Shown here piece after piece: positions 9,357-18,816 of a stretch of 64,000 nt of DNA (its first letter is position 1; each line of letters begins with the position of its first letter). This DNA comes from Cognatiyoonia koreensis (lineage in GTDB: Bacteria > Pseudomonadota > Alphaproteobacteria > Rhodobacterales > Rhodobacteraceae). The notes beneath the pieces are model-generated. The model was given only the letters and a program-made list of their open reading frames with translations, was not told the DNA's origin and did not search any database. The stretch covers positions 992,001-1,056,000 of the forward strand of contig NZ_FOIZ01000001.1 of NCBI RefSeq assembly GCF_900109295.1. The letters are read 5' to 3'. A program made the position numbers and the translations under genes.

Positions 9357-10388
9357 ATGTCGATCATGAAACTGACCGCTTCCACACTCACCATCACGGC
9401 ATTCGCAGCAACGTCGGCTGCTGCACGTGATAACGTTCAGGTTGCCGGTTCTTCGACTGTGCTGCCGTATGCCGCAATTGTCGCAGAATCGTTTGGCGAG
9501 AATTTCGACTTTCCGACCCCTGTCGTGGAGTCTGGTGGATCGTCCGCTGGGCTGAAGCGGTTCTGCGAAGGTGTTGGTGAAAACACCATCGACATTGCAA
9601 ACGCGTCGCGCGCGATCAAAGAATCCGAAATGGAAGCCTGTGCCGCTGCTGGTGTGACCGACATCATTGAAGTGCGAATTGGTTATGACGGGATCGTCTT
9701 TGCGTCAGACATCGATGGCAACGGGTTCGCTTTCACCCCCGAAGACTGGTACAAGGCCGTTGCCGCAGAGCATTTCATCGACGGTGAGCTGGTGCCGAAT
9801 TCGTTCACGAACTGGAATGAAGTGAACCCTGATTTCCCCGATCAGCCGATCCAGGCGTTCATTCCCGGCACAAAGCACGGTACGCGCGAAGTGTTTGAAG
9901 AGAAGGTCTTGCTGGCTGGCTGCGAAGAGGGCGGGTTCCTTCAAGCCATGTTGGACGCCGGCGTTGATGAGGACACGGCTGAAGGCAAATGCATGGCGGT
10001 CCGCACGGATGGCCTTTCGGTTGATGTAGATGGTGACTATACCGAAACGCTTGCACGTATCGACGCTGACGCAAACGGCATCGGCGTTTTTGGTTTGGCT
10101 TTCTATGAAAACAACACTGACAAGCTGCAGGTCGCAACGATGTCGGGCGTCGTGCCAACCACCGACTCGATTGCCGCTGGTGATTACCCGGTTTCCCGTC
10201 CGCTTTATTTCTATATCAAGGCGGCCCATATCGGTGTCATTCCCGGCGTAAAGGAATTTGCGGAGTTTTTCGTATCTGATGATATGGCTGGCCCTGACGG
10301 ACCACTTGCCGAGTACGGCCTTGTATCCGATCCGCAATTGCCTGACGTGCAAGCCACGGTCGCTGATGAAGTCACACTGACGAACTGA
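9357..10388 (+). CDS. pstS: phosphate ABC transporter substrate-binding protein PstS
   Basis: A 343-residue periplasmic phosphate receptor, starting at the ATG at 9357, which follows AGGAG. The signal peptide ends near SAAARDN; mature QVAGSSTVLPYAAIVAE is the hallmark phosphate-loop start of PstS, and SGGSSAGLKRFCEG and RAIKESEMEAC follow. The open frame extends upstream to 9279, but that part overlaps the Pho box and would place the signal peptide internally. It feeds phosphate to PstCAB. A perfect stem-loop follows the stop before pstC, which probably raises PstS levels relative to the permease. Confidence 0.95.
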   Translation: MSIMKLTASTLTITAFAATSAAARDNVQVAGSSTVLPYAAIVAESFGENFDFPTPVVESGGSSAGLKRFCEGVGENTIDIANASRAIKESEMEACAAAGVTDIIEVRIGYDGIVFASDIDGNGFAFTPEDWYKAVAAEHFIDGELVPNSFTNWNEVNPDFPDQPIQAFIPGTKHGTREVFEEKVLLAGCEEGGFLQAMLDAGVDEDTAEGKCMAVRTDGLSVDVDGDYTETLARIDADANGIGVFGLAFYENNTDKLQVATMSGVVPTTDSIAAGDYPVSRPLYFYIKAAHIGVIPGVKEFAEFFVSDDMAGPDGPLAEYGLVSDPQLPDVQATVADEVTLTN

Positions 10389-10398
10389 ATATGTCTTT

Positions 10399-10426
10399 GG
10401 CCGGTGGCGCGACGGTGCCACCGGCC
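10399..10426 (+). promoter_or_regulatory. intercistronic stem-loop between pstS and pstC
   Basis: GGCCGGTGGC (10399-10408) is perfectly complementary to GCCACCGGCC (10417-10426), with an 8-base loop. No T run follows, so it is better read as a 3' protector of the pstS message or a partial attenuator than as a terminator. Confidence 0.7.
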
Positions 10427-10452
10427 TGCCAATACATGACTGGGTGGCTGCC

Positions 10453-11655
10453 ATGCTCTCGACCCCTTTGATTGTGATCCTTTGTCTGTCGATCGCAGGT
10501 TGGTTTATCGCGAAGTCGCGCGCGCTTCAGGTTTCCGGCGGCGATCAGCGCAAGCTGGCGTCACTTCCAAAACAGCACGCCTTGAATACGGCGTTATCGA
10601 CAGCGCTGCCACCGCTTGCACTGATGATTGCCTGGCTGGTCGGAATGCGCGTAGCATCGGAAAGCACTGGGTCCCCGACGCTTTTTCATATCGTGACGAT
10701 AGGGCTGGCGGTCGCTGGACTCGCGCTCTCGGTTTTGCGGATATCGCCGGACTTTCGGGCGCGCACCGCTTCTGAGCGCTGGGTCATGGCACTTTTGATT
10801 TTTGCTTCGACGGTCGCCATTCTGACGACCGTCGGCATTGTTTTTTCCATGCTGTTCGAAACGCGGAACTTCTTCAGCCAGTATGACTGGCGCGACTTCT
10901 TTTTTTCATCGACATGGTCGCCAAATTTCCGAGGAGACTCTGACCTTGGCATTCTGCCGCTTCTCTGGGGCACGCTTTACATCAGTTTCATCGCACTTGC
11001 CTTCGCTGTTCCAGTCGGGATGTTCGCGGCGATTTACCTGTCGGAATACGCCGGGCCACGGATGAGAGCGGTCGCCAAGCCTGCGATTGAAATCCTTGCT
11101 GGCATTCCAACTATCGTTTACGGCCTGTTTGCGTTGATCACTGTCGGCCCATTTTTGCGCGACTATTTCGCATCTCCGATGGGTTTCGGGCAATCGGCGT
11201 CTTCGGTCATGACGGCTGGCCTTGTTATGGGCATCATGCTGATCCCCTTCGTGTCATCCCTGTCCGACGACATTATCAACGCCGTGCCGCAATCGATGCG
11301 TGATGGCTCGCTTGGGCTGGGCGCGACGAAATCCGAAACGATCCGGCAGGTCGTGGTCCCGGCGGCACTCCCTGGAATTGTCGGCGCGATCCTGCTTGCG
11401 GCATCGCGGGCCATCGGCGAAACGATGATCGTCGTGTTGGGGGCCGGTGCTGCCGCGCGTCTTTCGCTTAATCCGTTCGAGGCGATGACAACCGTCACGG
11501 TCAAGATCGTGAGCCAGCTAACCGGCGATACCGATTTCGCCTCGCCTGAAACGCTTGTCGCGTTTGCCCTTGGTTTAACGCTATTTGTCATCACTTTGGC
11601 GCTGAACGTCCTCGCGCTTTATATCGTGCGCAAATACCGGGAGCAGTACGAATGA
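10453..11655 (+). CDS. pstC: phosphate ABC transporter permease PstC
   Basis: A product of about 400 residues, longer than E. coli PstC (319) because of an N-terminal extension with extra membrane segments (about residues 4-20, 50-68, 77-95 and 110-135), as in other Rhodobacteraceae. The binding-protein-dependent transport core contains YLSEYAGPRMRAVAKPAIEILAGIPTIVYG and the EAA-like loop DGSLGLGATKSETIRQV. ATG at 10453 is preferred; GTG at 10444 is possible in the same frame. The stop overlaps pstA by four bases (ATGA). Confidence 0.94.
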   Translation: MLSTPLIVILCLSIAGWFIAKSRALQVSGGDQRKLASLPKQHALNTALSTALPPLALMIAWLVGMRVASESTGSPTLFHIVTIGLAVAGLALSVLRISPDFRARTASERWVMALLIFASTVAILTTVGIVFSMLFETRNFFSQYDWRDFFFSSTWSPNFRGDSDLGILPLLWGTLYISFIALAFAVPVGMFAAIYLSEYAGPRMRAVAKPAIEILAGIPTIVYGLFALITVGPFLRDYFASPMGFGQSASSVMTAGLVMGIMLIPFVSSLSDDIINAVPQSMRDGSLGLGATKSETIRQVVVPAALPGIVGAILLAASRAIGETMIVVLGAGAAARLSLNPFEAMTTVTVKIVSQLTGDTDFASPETLVAFALGLTLFVITLALNVLALYIVRKYREQYE

Positions 11656-13001
11656 GCGATCTGTCGGTGGATACGCTGAAACATAAATCGTCCCTGCTGA
11701 GGGTCGATGGCCGCACGAAAAAGCGGAACGCGGCAGAAGCACGGTTCAAGGCCTATGGGTTCTCGGCGATCATTGTCGCGCTTTTTGCACTGGTAATCCT
11801 GCTGACTTCGGTGCTTGGGAACGGACTGTCGGCTTACAAGCAGACATTTATCAATCTTTCGATTGCGTTGCCTGAAGACCAGTTGGACAAATCCGGCGTG
11901 CGTGATTTGGACGTCATGAAGAAAGTGACGACGATTGGCTATGCCAAGCTGCTGAATGCTGCGATGGCACAGACGGTCGAAGCCGCAGGGATCGAAACCG
12001 AATTGTCCGAAAAGGAATTGGGCGGGCTGATTTCGAAAGAGGCCGCAGCAACAGTGCGGGACATGGTGCTGTCCGATCCGGCATTGGTCGGGACAACCAT
12101 CGAAGTGCCTTTGCTGATGACTGGCCGCGTCGATGGCTTTTTCAAGGGCCGTGTGACGATGGAAAGCGCAGCGCTGGACAGCAATACATCGCCCGAAGAA
12201 CTGGCGGTCGCTCAGGCACTGGCAGATCAAGGCGTCGTTTACACAGGTTTCAATTGGGGTTTCCTGACGATGCCTGATGCCTCTGACCAGCGCCCCGAAG
12301 CGGCCGGATTGGGAGTGGCTTTCCTTGGCTCGCTTTACATGATGATTGTCGTGCTGGTTTTGGCGCTTCCGATTGGTGTGGCCGCTTCGATCTATCTGGA
12401 GGAATTCGCGCCGAAGAACCGTTGGACTGACGTCATCGAGGTCAACATCTCCAACCTCGCGGCCGTGCCGTCGATTGTTTACGGGATCCTCGGCCTCGCC
12501 ATCTTCATCAACTTCATGGAATTCAACCAGTCTTCGCCTTTGGTGGGTGGACTGGTCCTGACGCTGATGACCCTGCCCACAATCATCATCTCAACCCGCG
12601 CTGCGCTGAAATCGGTGCCGCCTTCGATCCGCGATGCGGCATTGGGGGTTGGGGCGTCCAAGATGCAATCTGTTTTCCATCATGTTTTGCCGTTGGCTGC
12701 ACCTGGCATCCTGACTGGGACAATCATCGGACTGGCACAAGCATTAGGCGAGACGGCCCCGCTATTGCTGATTGGCATGGTTGCCTTTGTGCGCGAGTAT
12801 CCCGCCGCATATTCGGAAGACGCTGGCCTGTTCGGGGAAGCCGCGACCGCATTGCCGGTTCAGGTCTTTAACTGGACGCAGCGGGCTGACCCCGGCTTTG
12901 TAGAACGGGCATCTGGCGCGATCATCGCCTTGCTGGTCTTCCTTTTGATTATGAATGCAATCGCGATCTATCTGCGTCGCAAGTTTGAGCGCCGGTGGTA
13001 A
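11652..13001 (+). CDS. pstA: phosphate ABC transporter permease PstA
   Basis: A 449-residue inner-membrane subunit. One membrane segment near residues 35-57 is followed by a periplasmic insertion of about 150 residues, then the conserved permease domain (about 215-445) with [20 protein letters not shown] and the EAA motif [27 protein letters not shown]. coli PstA is only about 296 residues, so this is the long Rhodobacteraceae form. It pairs with PstC to make the phosphate channel energised by PstB. It is translationally coupled to pstC. Confidence 0.94.
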   Translation: MSDLSVDTLKHKSSLLRVDGRTKKRNAAEARFKAYGFSAIIVALFALVILLTSVLGNGLSAYKQTFINLSIALPEDQLDKSGVRDLDVMKKVTTIGYAKLLNAAMAQTVEAAGIETELSEKELGGLISKEAAATVRDMVLSDPALVGTTIEVPLLMTGRVDGFFKGRVTMESAALDSNTSPEELAVAQALADQGVVYTGFNWGFLTMPDASDQRPEAAGLGVAFLGSLYMMIVVLVLALPIGVAASIYLEEFAPKNRWTDVIEVNISNLAAVPSIVYGILGLAIFINFMEFNQSSPLVGGLVLTLMTLPTIIISTRAALKSVPPSIRDAALGVGASKMQSVFHHVLPLAAPGILTGTIIGLAQALGETAPLLLIGMVAFVREYPAAYSEDAGLFGEAATALPVQVFNWTQRADPGFVERASGAIIALLVFLLIMNAIAIYLRRKFERRW

Positions 13002-13008
13002 GAGAGAT

Positions 13009-13812
13009 ATGATGAACCAGATGACAGCAGTGGATCGGAAAACAAGCACGATGCAAGACACCAAAATCAGTGCCAGAGACGTGCAGGTTTATTACGGCGA
13101 AAACCACGCGATCAAAGATGTCGACGTTGACATCGCGGATAAGACCGTCACCGCTTTTATCGGTCCGTCGGGTTGTGGGAAATCCACCTTTCTGCGGTGC
13201 ATCAATCGCATGAACGACACCATTGATATCTGCCGCGTGACTGGGAACATCACGATTGACGGTGAAGACATCTATGATGCGCGCGTCGATCCGGTGCAAC
13301 TGCGTGCGAAGGTCGGTATGGTTTTTCAAAAGCCGAACCCATTTCCGAAGTCGATCTATGACAACGTGGCCTATGGCCCGAAGATTCACGGTCTGGCGCG
13401 CAACAAGGCAGAGCTTGACGAGATCGTCGAGAAAGCGCTGCGTCGCGGTGCGATCTGGGACGAGGTCAAAGACAGGCTGGACGCACCTGGGACGGGATTA
13501 TCAGGCGGCCAGCAGCAGCGCCTATGCATCGCGCGGGCCGTCGCGACCGAACCCGAAGTTCTGCTGATGGACGAACCCTGTTCCGCGCTTGATCCCATCG
13601 CAACCGCGCAGGTCGAAGAGCTGATTGACGATCTGCGTCAGCGTTATTCAGTCGTCATTGTTACGCATTCGATGCAGCAAGCGGCCCGTGTTTCGCAAAA
13701 GACAGCGTTCTTCCATCTCGGGAACCTCGTTGAATTTGGCGACACAGACAAGATTTTTACCAACCCGGAAGATCCACGCACAGAGAGCTATATCTCTGGC
13801 CGGATCGGGTAA
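13009..13812 (+). CDS. pstB: phosphate ABC transporter ATP-binding protein PstB
   Basis: A 267-residue ATPase with Walker A GPSGCGKS (residues 52-59), Q-loop [20 protein letters not shown], signature [14 protein letters not shown], Walker [14 protein letters not shown] and switch His in VTHSMQQA, all in the exact PstB form. The open frame reaches into pstA, but ATG at 13009, just after the pstA stop with AGAGAG upstream, is the sensible start. It drives phosphate import with PstCA. Confidence 0.95.
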   Translation: MMNQMTAVDRKTSTMQDTKISARDVQVYYGENHAIKDVDVDIADKTVTAFIGPSGCGKSTFLRCINRMNDTIDICRVTGNITIDGEDIYDARVDPVQLRAKVGMVFQKPNPFPKSIYDNVAYGPKIHGLARNKAELDEIVEKALRRGAIWDEVKDRLDAPGTGLSGGQQQRLCIARAVATEPEVLLMDEPCSALDPIATAQVEELIDDLRQRYSVVIVTHSMQQAARVSQKTAFFHLGNLVEFGDTDKIFTNPEDPRTESYISGRIG

Positions 13813-13822
13813 GGAGCATTTC

Positions 13823-14530
13823 ATGAACGAGCATATTTCATCGGCCTACGACCGCGATCTTGAAGGGCTCTTTGCGCTGATCATGCGTATGGGCGGCAAA
13901 GTCGAAGAGGCGATCCTGAATGCTGCGAAGTCCCTTGAGCATCGCGATCTGGAGCTTGCTGCCGAAGTTCGCAAAGGGGACAAGGAGATTGACGCGCTTG
14001 AGCTTGAAATCAACGAAGTTGCTGCGCGCATAATTGCGCTGCGCGCCCCTGTATCCAAGGACTTGCGGTCAATCCTGACGGTGTTGCGGTTGGCGGCCAG
14101 CCTTGAACGGATTGGCGATTATGCCAAGAACATCGCCAAACGGACCACAGTGCTTGTTGATGTGGCTCCGATCAACGGTTCTGACGCTGCCTTGCGCCGG
14201 ATGGCCCGCGAAGTTCAAGGGATGCTGAAGGATACGCTTGACGCCTACATTCGAGGTGACGCGGAAGCGGCCGAGGATGTGCGTCAGCGCGATCAGGAAG
14301 TCGATCAGATGTATAATGCGCTGTTCCGCGAGTACCTGACATTCATGATGGAAGATCCCCGCCAAATCACGCCATGCATGCATCTGCATTTTATGGCAAA
14401 GAATATCGAGCGTATGGGTGATCTGACTACAAACATGGCCGAGCAGGTCATTTATCTGGTCACAGGTGAAATGCCGGAAGAGGCCCGTCCGAAAGATGAT
14501 CGGACAGCCTATGTCGCCGGTGTGAGCTAA
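13823..14530 (+). CDS. phoU: phosphate signalling complex protein PhoU
   Basis: A 235-residue all-helical protein made of two PhoU repeats, each with the E/DxxxD metal-binding pattern (for example AAEVRKGDKEIDALELEINE and EDVRQRDQEVDQMYNALF). MEDPRQITPCMHLHFMAKNIERMGDLTTNMAEQ is the conserved C-terminal repeat. The ATG at 13823 follows a strong AAGGAG; the upstream extension of the frame lies inside pstB. PhoU links Pst transport state to PhoR and represses the regulon when phosphate is plentiful. Confidence 0.95.
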   Translation: MNEHISSAYDRDLEGLFALIMRMGGKVEEAILNAAKSLEHRDLELAAEVRKGDKEIDALELEINEVAARIIALRAPVSKDLRSILTVLRLAASLERIGDYAKNIAKRTTVLVDVAPINGSDAALRRMAREVQGMLKDTLDAYIRGDAEAAEDVRQRDQEVDQMYNALFREYLTFMMEDPRQITPCMHLHFMAKNIERMGDLTTNMAEQVIYLVTGEMPEEARPKDDRTAYVAGVS

Positions 14531-14534
14531 GCGC

Positions 14535-15224
14535 ATGAATGGGCCACAACCCCATGTTTTGATTGTAGAGGATGAACCCGCCCAACGTGAGGTTCTTGCC
14601 TACAATCTGGAAGCAGAAGGGTTTCGCGCCACACGCGCTGAGGACGGCGAAGAAGGCCTGTTGCTGGCCGCCGAAGACCCCCCCGATGTCATCGTGCTTG
14701 ACTGGATGATGCCGAACCTGTCTGGGATCGAAGTCTGCCGCCGTTTGAAAATGTCGCCGGACACACGCGCCATACCGATCATTATGTTGTCGGCAAGGTC
14801 AGAAGACATAGACAAAGTTCGTGGCCTTGAGACCGGTGCGGATGATTATGTGGTCAAACCCTATTCAGTCTCTGAATTGATGGCTCGCGTGCGCACGCAG
14901 TTGCGCCGGGTCCGACCTGCGACGGTTGGCCAGATCCTTGTTTATGAGGATATTCAGCTTGATGCCGAAACCTATCGCGTTTCGCGCGATGGTACCGAGT
15001 TGAAACTGGGGCCGACTGAGTTTCGGCTTTTGTCTACGTTTATGGAAAAGCCGGGTCGGGTCTGGTCTCGCGATCAGCTGCTTGATCGTGTCTGGGGCAG
15101 GGATATCTATGTCGATACGCGCACCGTTGACGTGCACGTTGGTCGGTTGCGCAAGATTCTCACCTCGACAGGCGGAGCTGATCCGGTCCGGACAGTGCGC
15201 GGTGCAGGCTACGCTCTTGGCTAG
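14535..15224 (+). CDS. phoB: phosphate regulon response regulator PhoB
   Basis: A 229-residue OmpR-type regulator. The receiver domain has the phosphoacceptor Asp56 in VIVLDWMMP and the conserved Lys in GADDYVVKPYS. The C-terminal winged helix contains LGPTEFRLLSTFMEKPGRVWSRDQLLDRVWG and RTVDVHVGRLRKIL. It is the last gene of the pst operon, so the Pho box ahead of pstS makes it autoregulated. Its stop codon shares CTAG with the stop of the convergent 6-phosphogluconate dehydrogenase gene. Confidence 0.95.
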   Translation: MNGPQPHVLIVEDEPAQREVLAYNLEAEGFRATRAEDGEEGLLLAAEDPPDVIVLDWMMPNLSGIEVCRRLKMSPDTRAIPIIMLSARSEDIDKVRGLETGADDYVVKPYSVSELMARVRTQLRRVRPATVGQILVYEDIQLDAETYRVSRDGTELKLGPTEFRLLSTFMEKPGRVWSRDQLLDRVWGRDIYVDTRTVDVHVGRLRKILTSTGGADPVRTVRGAGYALG

Positions 15225-16621
15225 TCGGCCCACGGACCATGTTGATCCTTGCTGCCATTGATGTGTTCAAAACCGTGGCGTCCAAAATAGTCCCGCTGGC
15301 CCTGAATCATATTTGCTGTTCCGCGTGCGGTCCGCATCGCGTCGAAATAGGCAAGGCCAGAGCTTAGCGCTGGCGTCGCTGTTCCATGCAGGGCGGCCTG
15401 GGCCACGACTTGGCGCAGTGCGATATGCGAGGCTTTGAGCTTTTTTGCGAAGTGCGGCGCGAACATGAGATTGCGATGGGGATCTTCGGACAGGGCTTTG
15501 GCCATATCATCCAGCATCGCAGACCGGATGATGCATCCAGCGCGCCAAACCTTTGCGATGTCTGGCAAGGGCAATGACCAATCAAATTCGATAGACGCCT
15601 TGGCGATCATTTCGAAACCTTGAGCATAGCAAATAATCTTTCCGGCGATAAGCGCTTCTTCAAGTTGATCGACACCGAGAATATCGTGCGGAATCCGGTG
15701 GGGGGCGGCCCCAAACAGTTCTTCGCCTTTGGCCCGGATTTGCCGCTGTGATGACAGGTTGCGCGCAACCACCGCAGCTTCGATTGCGGGGATCGGTGCA
15801 GCGAGATGCTGTGCTTCGATCGCCGTCCAGCGACCGGTCCCTTTTTGCCCCGCGGCGTCTACGATAGCATCAAGCATCGGCCCTTCGGTTTCGGGGTCGA
15901 TCGCGGCTGCTACCGCTGCCGAGATTTCAACAAGATAGGATTGCAATGGACCCGCGTTCCAGCGATCAAACACTTTGCTGATTGTCGCTGCCCCGAGGCC
16001 GAACCCGTCGCGCATGATCCCGTAGACTTCGGCGATCATTTGCATGTCTGCATATTCGATACCGTTATGAACGGTTTTGACGAAATGCCCTGCGCCTTCC
16101 TCGCCCATCCAGGTCGCGCAGGGCTCTCCCTTATGATCGGCTGCGATGGCTTTCAGGATGTGGGACACACGGTCCCATGATGTCTTTGGACCACCGCCCA
16201 TGATTGATGGACCGTACCGTGCCCCATCTTCGCCACCCGAGACGCCGATACCCAAAAAGGCGAGATCGCCGGTTTCAGCGGCGCGACGGTTTGTGTCGCG
16301 AAAGTTTGCATTGCCCGCATCGATGATCATGTCATTGGCGTCGAGCAAAGGACGCAGTGCCTCGATCTGATCATCGACAGGTTTTCCTGCTGGTACCATC
16401 AGAATTATTGCGCGTGGCGGTGTGATTGCGGCGACAAGTTCTGCGAGCGTTTCTGTCGGCGTGATCCGTTGCGAAAGTTCACCGGCGTCATCGACGAATT
16501 CTTTAACTTTGCTTGTAGTTCGGTTGAACACCGCCACATCGAAACCGTTATCTGCGATATTGAGTGCGAGGGCCCGACCCATCGTTCCCAGCCCGATCAA
16601 ACCGATTTCGCTTTTGCTCAT
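15221..16621 (-). CDS. gnd: NADP-dependent 6-phosphogluconate dehydrogenase (decarboxylating)
   Basis: A 466-residue enzyme of the oxidative pentose phosphate pathway that converts 6-phosphogluconate to ribulose 5-phosphate, CO2 and NADPH. The N-terminal Rossmann motif GLIGLGTMGRALALNI, an NRTTSK stretch typical of NADP binding, the signature GVSGGEDGARYGPSIMGGG and the catalytic Lys/Asn in FVKTVHNGIEY are present, with the all-helical C-terminal domain. AGCGGAGG lies upstream of the start. It is not clearly operonic with the TRAP genes, which lie 61 bases upstream on the same strand. Confidence 0.95.
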   Translation of the reverse strand: MSKSEIGLIGLGTMGRALALNIADNGFDVAVFNRTTSKVKEFVDDAGELSQRITPTETLAELVAAITPPRAIILMVPAGKPVDDQIEALRPLLDANDMIIDAGNANFRDTNRRAAETGDLAFLGIGVSGGEDGARYGPSIMGGGPKTSWDRVSHILKAIAADHKGEPCATWMGEEGAGHFVKTVHNGIEYADMQMIAEVYGIMRDGFGLGAATISKVFDRWNAGPLQSYLVEISAAVAAAIDPETEGPMLDAIVDAAGQKGTGRWTAIEAQHLAAPIPAIEAAVVARNLSSQRQIRAKGEELFGAAPHRIPHDILGVDQLEEALIAGKIICYAQGFEMIAKASIEFDWSLPLPDIAKVWRAGCIIRSAMLDDMAKALSEDPHRNLMFAPHFAKKLKASHIALRQVVAQAALHGTATPALSSGLAYFDAMRTARGTANMIQGQRDYFGRHGFEHINGSKDQHGPWAD

Positions 16622-16682
16622 AGAAACCTCCGCTTACAGTCGTTTCGGCAGCGTATGGCAGTACCGTCCACGGAATGAAAGG

Positions 16683-18764
16683 TCAGTTCTGTGGCACTGA
16701 GACTTGTTGGCGGGTGTTGAGGACAAGCAGACCAATCACCACGATTGCCCCGATGATGTTTGCGCTGAGAAGCTGTGGCCAGAGACAGGCCAATCCGGCT
16801 CCGCCTGCAACAAGGCGCAATGGGATGTTCAATGGTGCCTCCATGCAGCCTTGCAGCGCGGCGGCAAGCGCATAGATTCCGATGACGCCAAATGCAAAAA
16901 CGGTCAGCATCGCGGGCCAATTTCCTGATAGTAAAGGCGTATAGGCAAACAGGACCGGAACGATGTAGAGCCCCTTGGCCAGCTTCCAGCTTTGTATCCC
17001 TGTCGCCATGGCAGGGGCTTTGGCGATGGCCGCCGCGGTAAACGCTGCAAGTGCAACGGGCGGCGTGACGTTGCTGTCCTGAGACAACCAGAAGATAATC
17101 ATATGCGCGGACAAGAGTGCGGCTGTTGCAGCTTCGGTCGGCACGGTCATGTCCCGCAAAGGTGCAGCGACTTCCAGCGGCAAATTCCCGACGATGCCCA
17201 CAGCGTCTGCCCGTGGGATCGGACCACCAAGAAGACTCATCGTTTCAGGGGCTCCAAGCATCAGCACCGCTTTGGCGCTTTCGCTCAATGTGCCTGCAAC
17301 AAGCGCGTCAACGACAATGCGGTCAGAAATCATCCCGGCCAATGCCGGTGCCGAGAGCGTTGCCAAAACAATATAGGCAGCCGTGACGGGCAAGCCCATG
17401 CCAAGGATCAGACTAGCCAATGCAATCAGAATGATCGCGACGAGGATATTGCCGCCTGACCAGCCCGCGATCATCAAGCTGAAAGTGTTACCGATACCTG
17501 CAGTGGCGATGACGTTGACAATCAGGCCGACGGCGCACAGCAGCACAGCCGTCATGATCATCCCCTTGGTCCCCAGCGCGAGCGCTTCGTAGACGGCCCT
17601 TGGTCCCATCGGGTTTTGGGTGAGCCAGCTGGACACCACAACTGCGATAATGCCGTATACCGCCGCGTATGTGGGCGTGAAACCGGACACCAACATGCCG
17701 ATTAGCAGACCAATCGGGATCACAAAACTGGCCCCGCCTTTGCGGAACGCAGCACCCAGCGTCGTGCCGTCTGAGGGCAAGGGCGCAAGGTTCTTTCGTT
17801 TCGCTTCGATGCGCACGAAAAACGCAACTGACAAAAAATACAGGAGCGCGGGCAGGGCGGCGACTGCTACGATTTTTTCGTAAGGGATGAGCGTTATGCT
17901 TGCCATGACAAACGCACCGGCACCCATGATCGGTGGCATAAGTTGACCACCCGTAGAAGCTGCTGCTTCGACCCCGCCCGCGAATTTTGCGTCGAAGTTC
18001 GCCTTTTTCATCAGCGGGATCGTGATGACGCCAGTCGATGCCGTGTTCGCGACTGCCGATCCTGAGATCGTACCGGTCAGACCGGATGAAATCACCGCCA
18101 CGATGCCCGGTCCTCCAACCATCTTGCCTGCGACGGCGCGGGCCAGATCAATGACAAAATCTCCTGCCCCGGACCGGATCAGGAATGCCCCGAATATGAT
18201 GAACAAAATGACGTAAGTTGATGAAATCCTAGCGATTGTACCAAATATCGCGTCATCGCCATAGATCGAGCGGAAGGTTACCGTTTCCCATGTCAAACCA
18301 GGGAAGGTAAAGACCCCACCAAGGTATTGCCCCCACCATCCGACATAAGTCAGGGCGATGATGATCAGCGTTGGAATGATGTAGCCGGTCAACCGGCGCG
18401 TCAATTCAATGGCTCCAATTATGACGATGACTGCTGCAACCCAGTCGAGCGAATTGAATTTGACGCCGCGGTCGTAGATCGCATTTTCAGCCATTGTCAG
18501 GTAGATAGCGCTGACCGCAACCGCGATGCCGAATGCCAAATCAAAAACAAGCAGCGCTGTGGAACGACCGGACCGCATACCGAACATCGGATAAAGCGCC
18601 GCTGCCAAGAAGGCGAAAGCCGCGTAGTGGAACGCGTTTCGCTCGAGTTCGGAAATTACGGGATCAATGGCGACGTAGAGGTGCCCGACGGCCACCAGCA
18701 CACAAAACAATGTGAGTGCGTGATTCCAGATCCCGGTGACCTGACGGGTGGGTTCGTCTGACAT
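16683..18764 (-). CDS. TRAP transporter permease, fused 4TM/12TM subunit (TAXI type)
   Basis: A 693-residue integral membrane protein combining the small (DctQ-like, about residues 10-170) and large (DctM-like, about 180-640) TRAP subunits in one chain, the form that partners TAXI binding proteins. Typical segments include GGPGIVAVISSGLTGTISGSAVANTASTGVITIPLMKK and GGQLMPPIMGAGAFVMA. It imports an organic acid using a sodium gradient. The cognate TAXI receptor gene lies directly upstream, 52 bases away, with a stem-loop between. AGGGGGC precedes the ATG. The substrate is unknown; TAXI systems have been tied to glutamate/glutamine and 2-oxoglutarate in a few cases. Confidence 0.93.
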   Translation of the reverse strand: MSDEPTRQVTGIWNHALTLFCVLVAVGHLYVAIDPVISELERNAFHYAAFAFLAAALYPMFGMRSGRSTALLVFDLAFGIAVAVSAIYLTMAENAIYDRGVKFNSLDWVAAVIVIIGAIELTRRLTGYIIPTLIIIALTYVGWWGQYLGGVFTFPGLTWETVTFRSIYGDDAIFGTIARISSTYVILFIIFGAFLIRSGAGDFVIDLARAVAGKMVGGPGIVAVISSGLTGTISGSAVANTASTGVITIPLMKKANFDAKFAGGVEAAASTGGQLMPPIMGAGAFVMASITLIPYEKIVAVAALPALLYFLSVAFFVRIEAKRKNLAPLPSDGTTLGAAFRKGGASFVIPIGLLIGMLVSGFTPTYAAVYGIIAVVVSSWLTQNPMGPRAVYEALALGTKGMIMTAVLLCAVGLIVNVIATAGIGNTFSLMIAGWSGGNILVAIILIALASLILGMGLPVTAAYIVLATLSAPALAGMISDRIVVDALVAGTLSESAKAVLMLGAPETMSLLGGPIPRADAVGIVGNLPLEVAAPLRDMTVPTEAATAALLSAHMIIFWLSQDSNVTPPVALAAFTAAAIAKAPAMATGIQSWKLAKGLYIVPVLFAYTPLLSGNWPAMLTVFAFGVIGIYALAAALQGCMEAPLNIPLRLVAGGAGLACLWPQLLSANIIGAIVVIGLLVLNTRQQVSVPQN

Positions 18765-18784
18765 CGCTGCCCCCTTTGCAAAGT

Positions 18785-18809
18785 TGGCCCGGCGCTTGTG
18801 GTCGGGCCA
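18785..18809 (-). promoter_or_regulatory. intercistronic stem-loop between the TAXI receptor and permease genes
   Basis: TGGCCCG (18785-18791) pairs perfectly with CGGGCCA (18803-18809) over an 11-base loop, inside the short gap between receptor and permease genes. No T tract follows on the minus strand, so it is probably a message-stabilising or attenuating element giving more receptor than permease. Confidence 0.6.
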
Positions 18810-18816
18810 GTTTGTC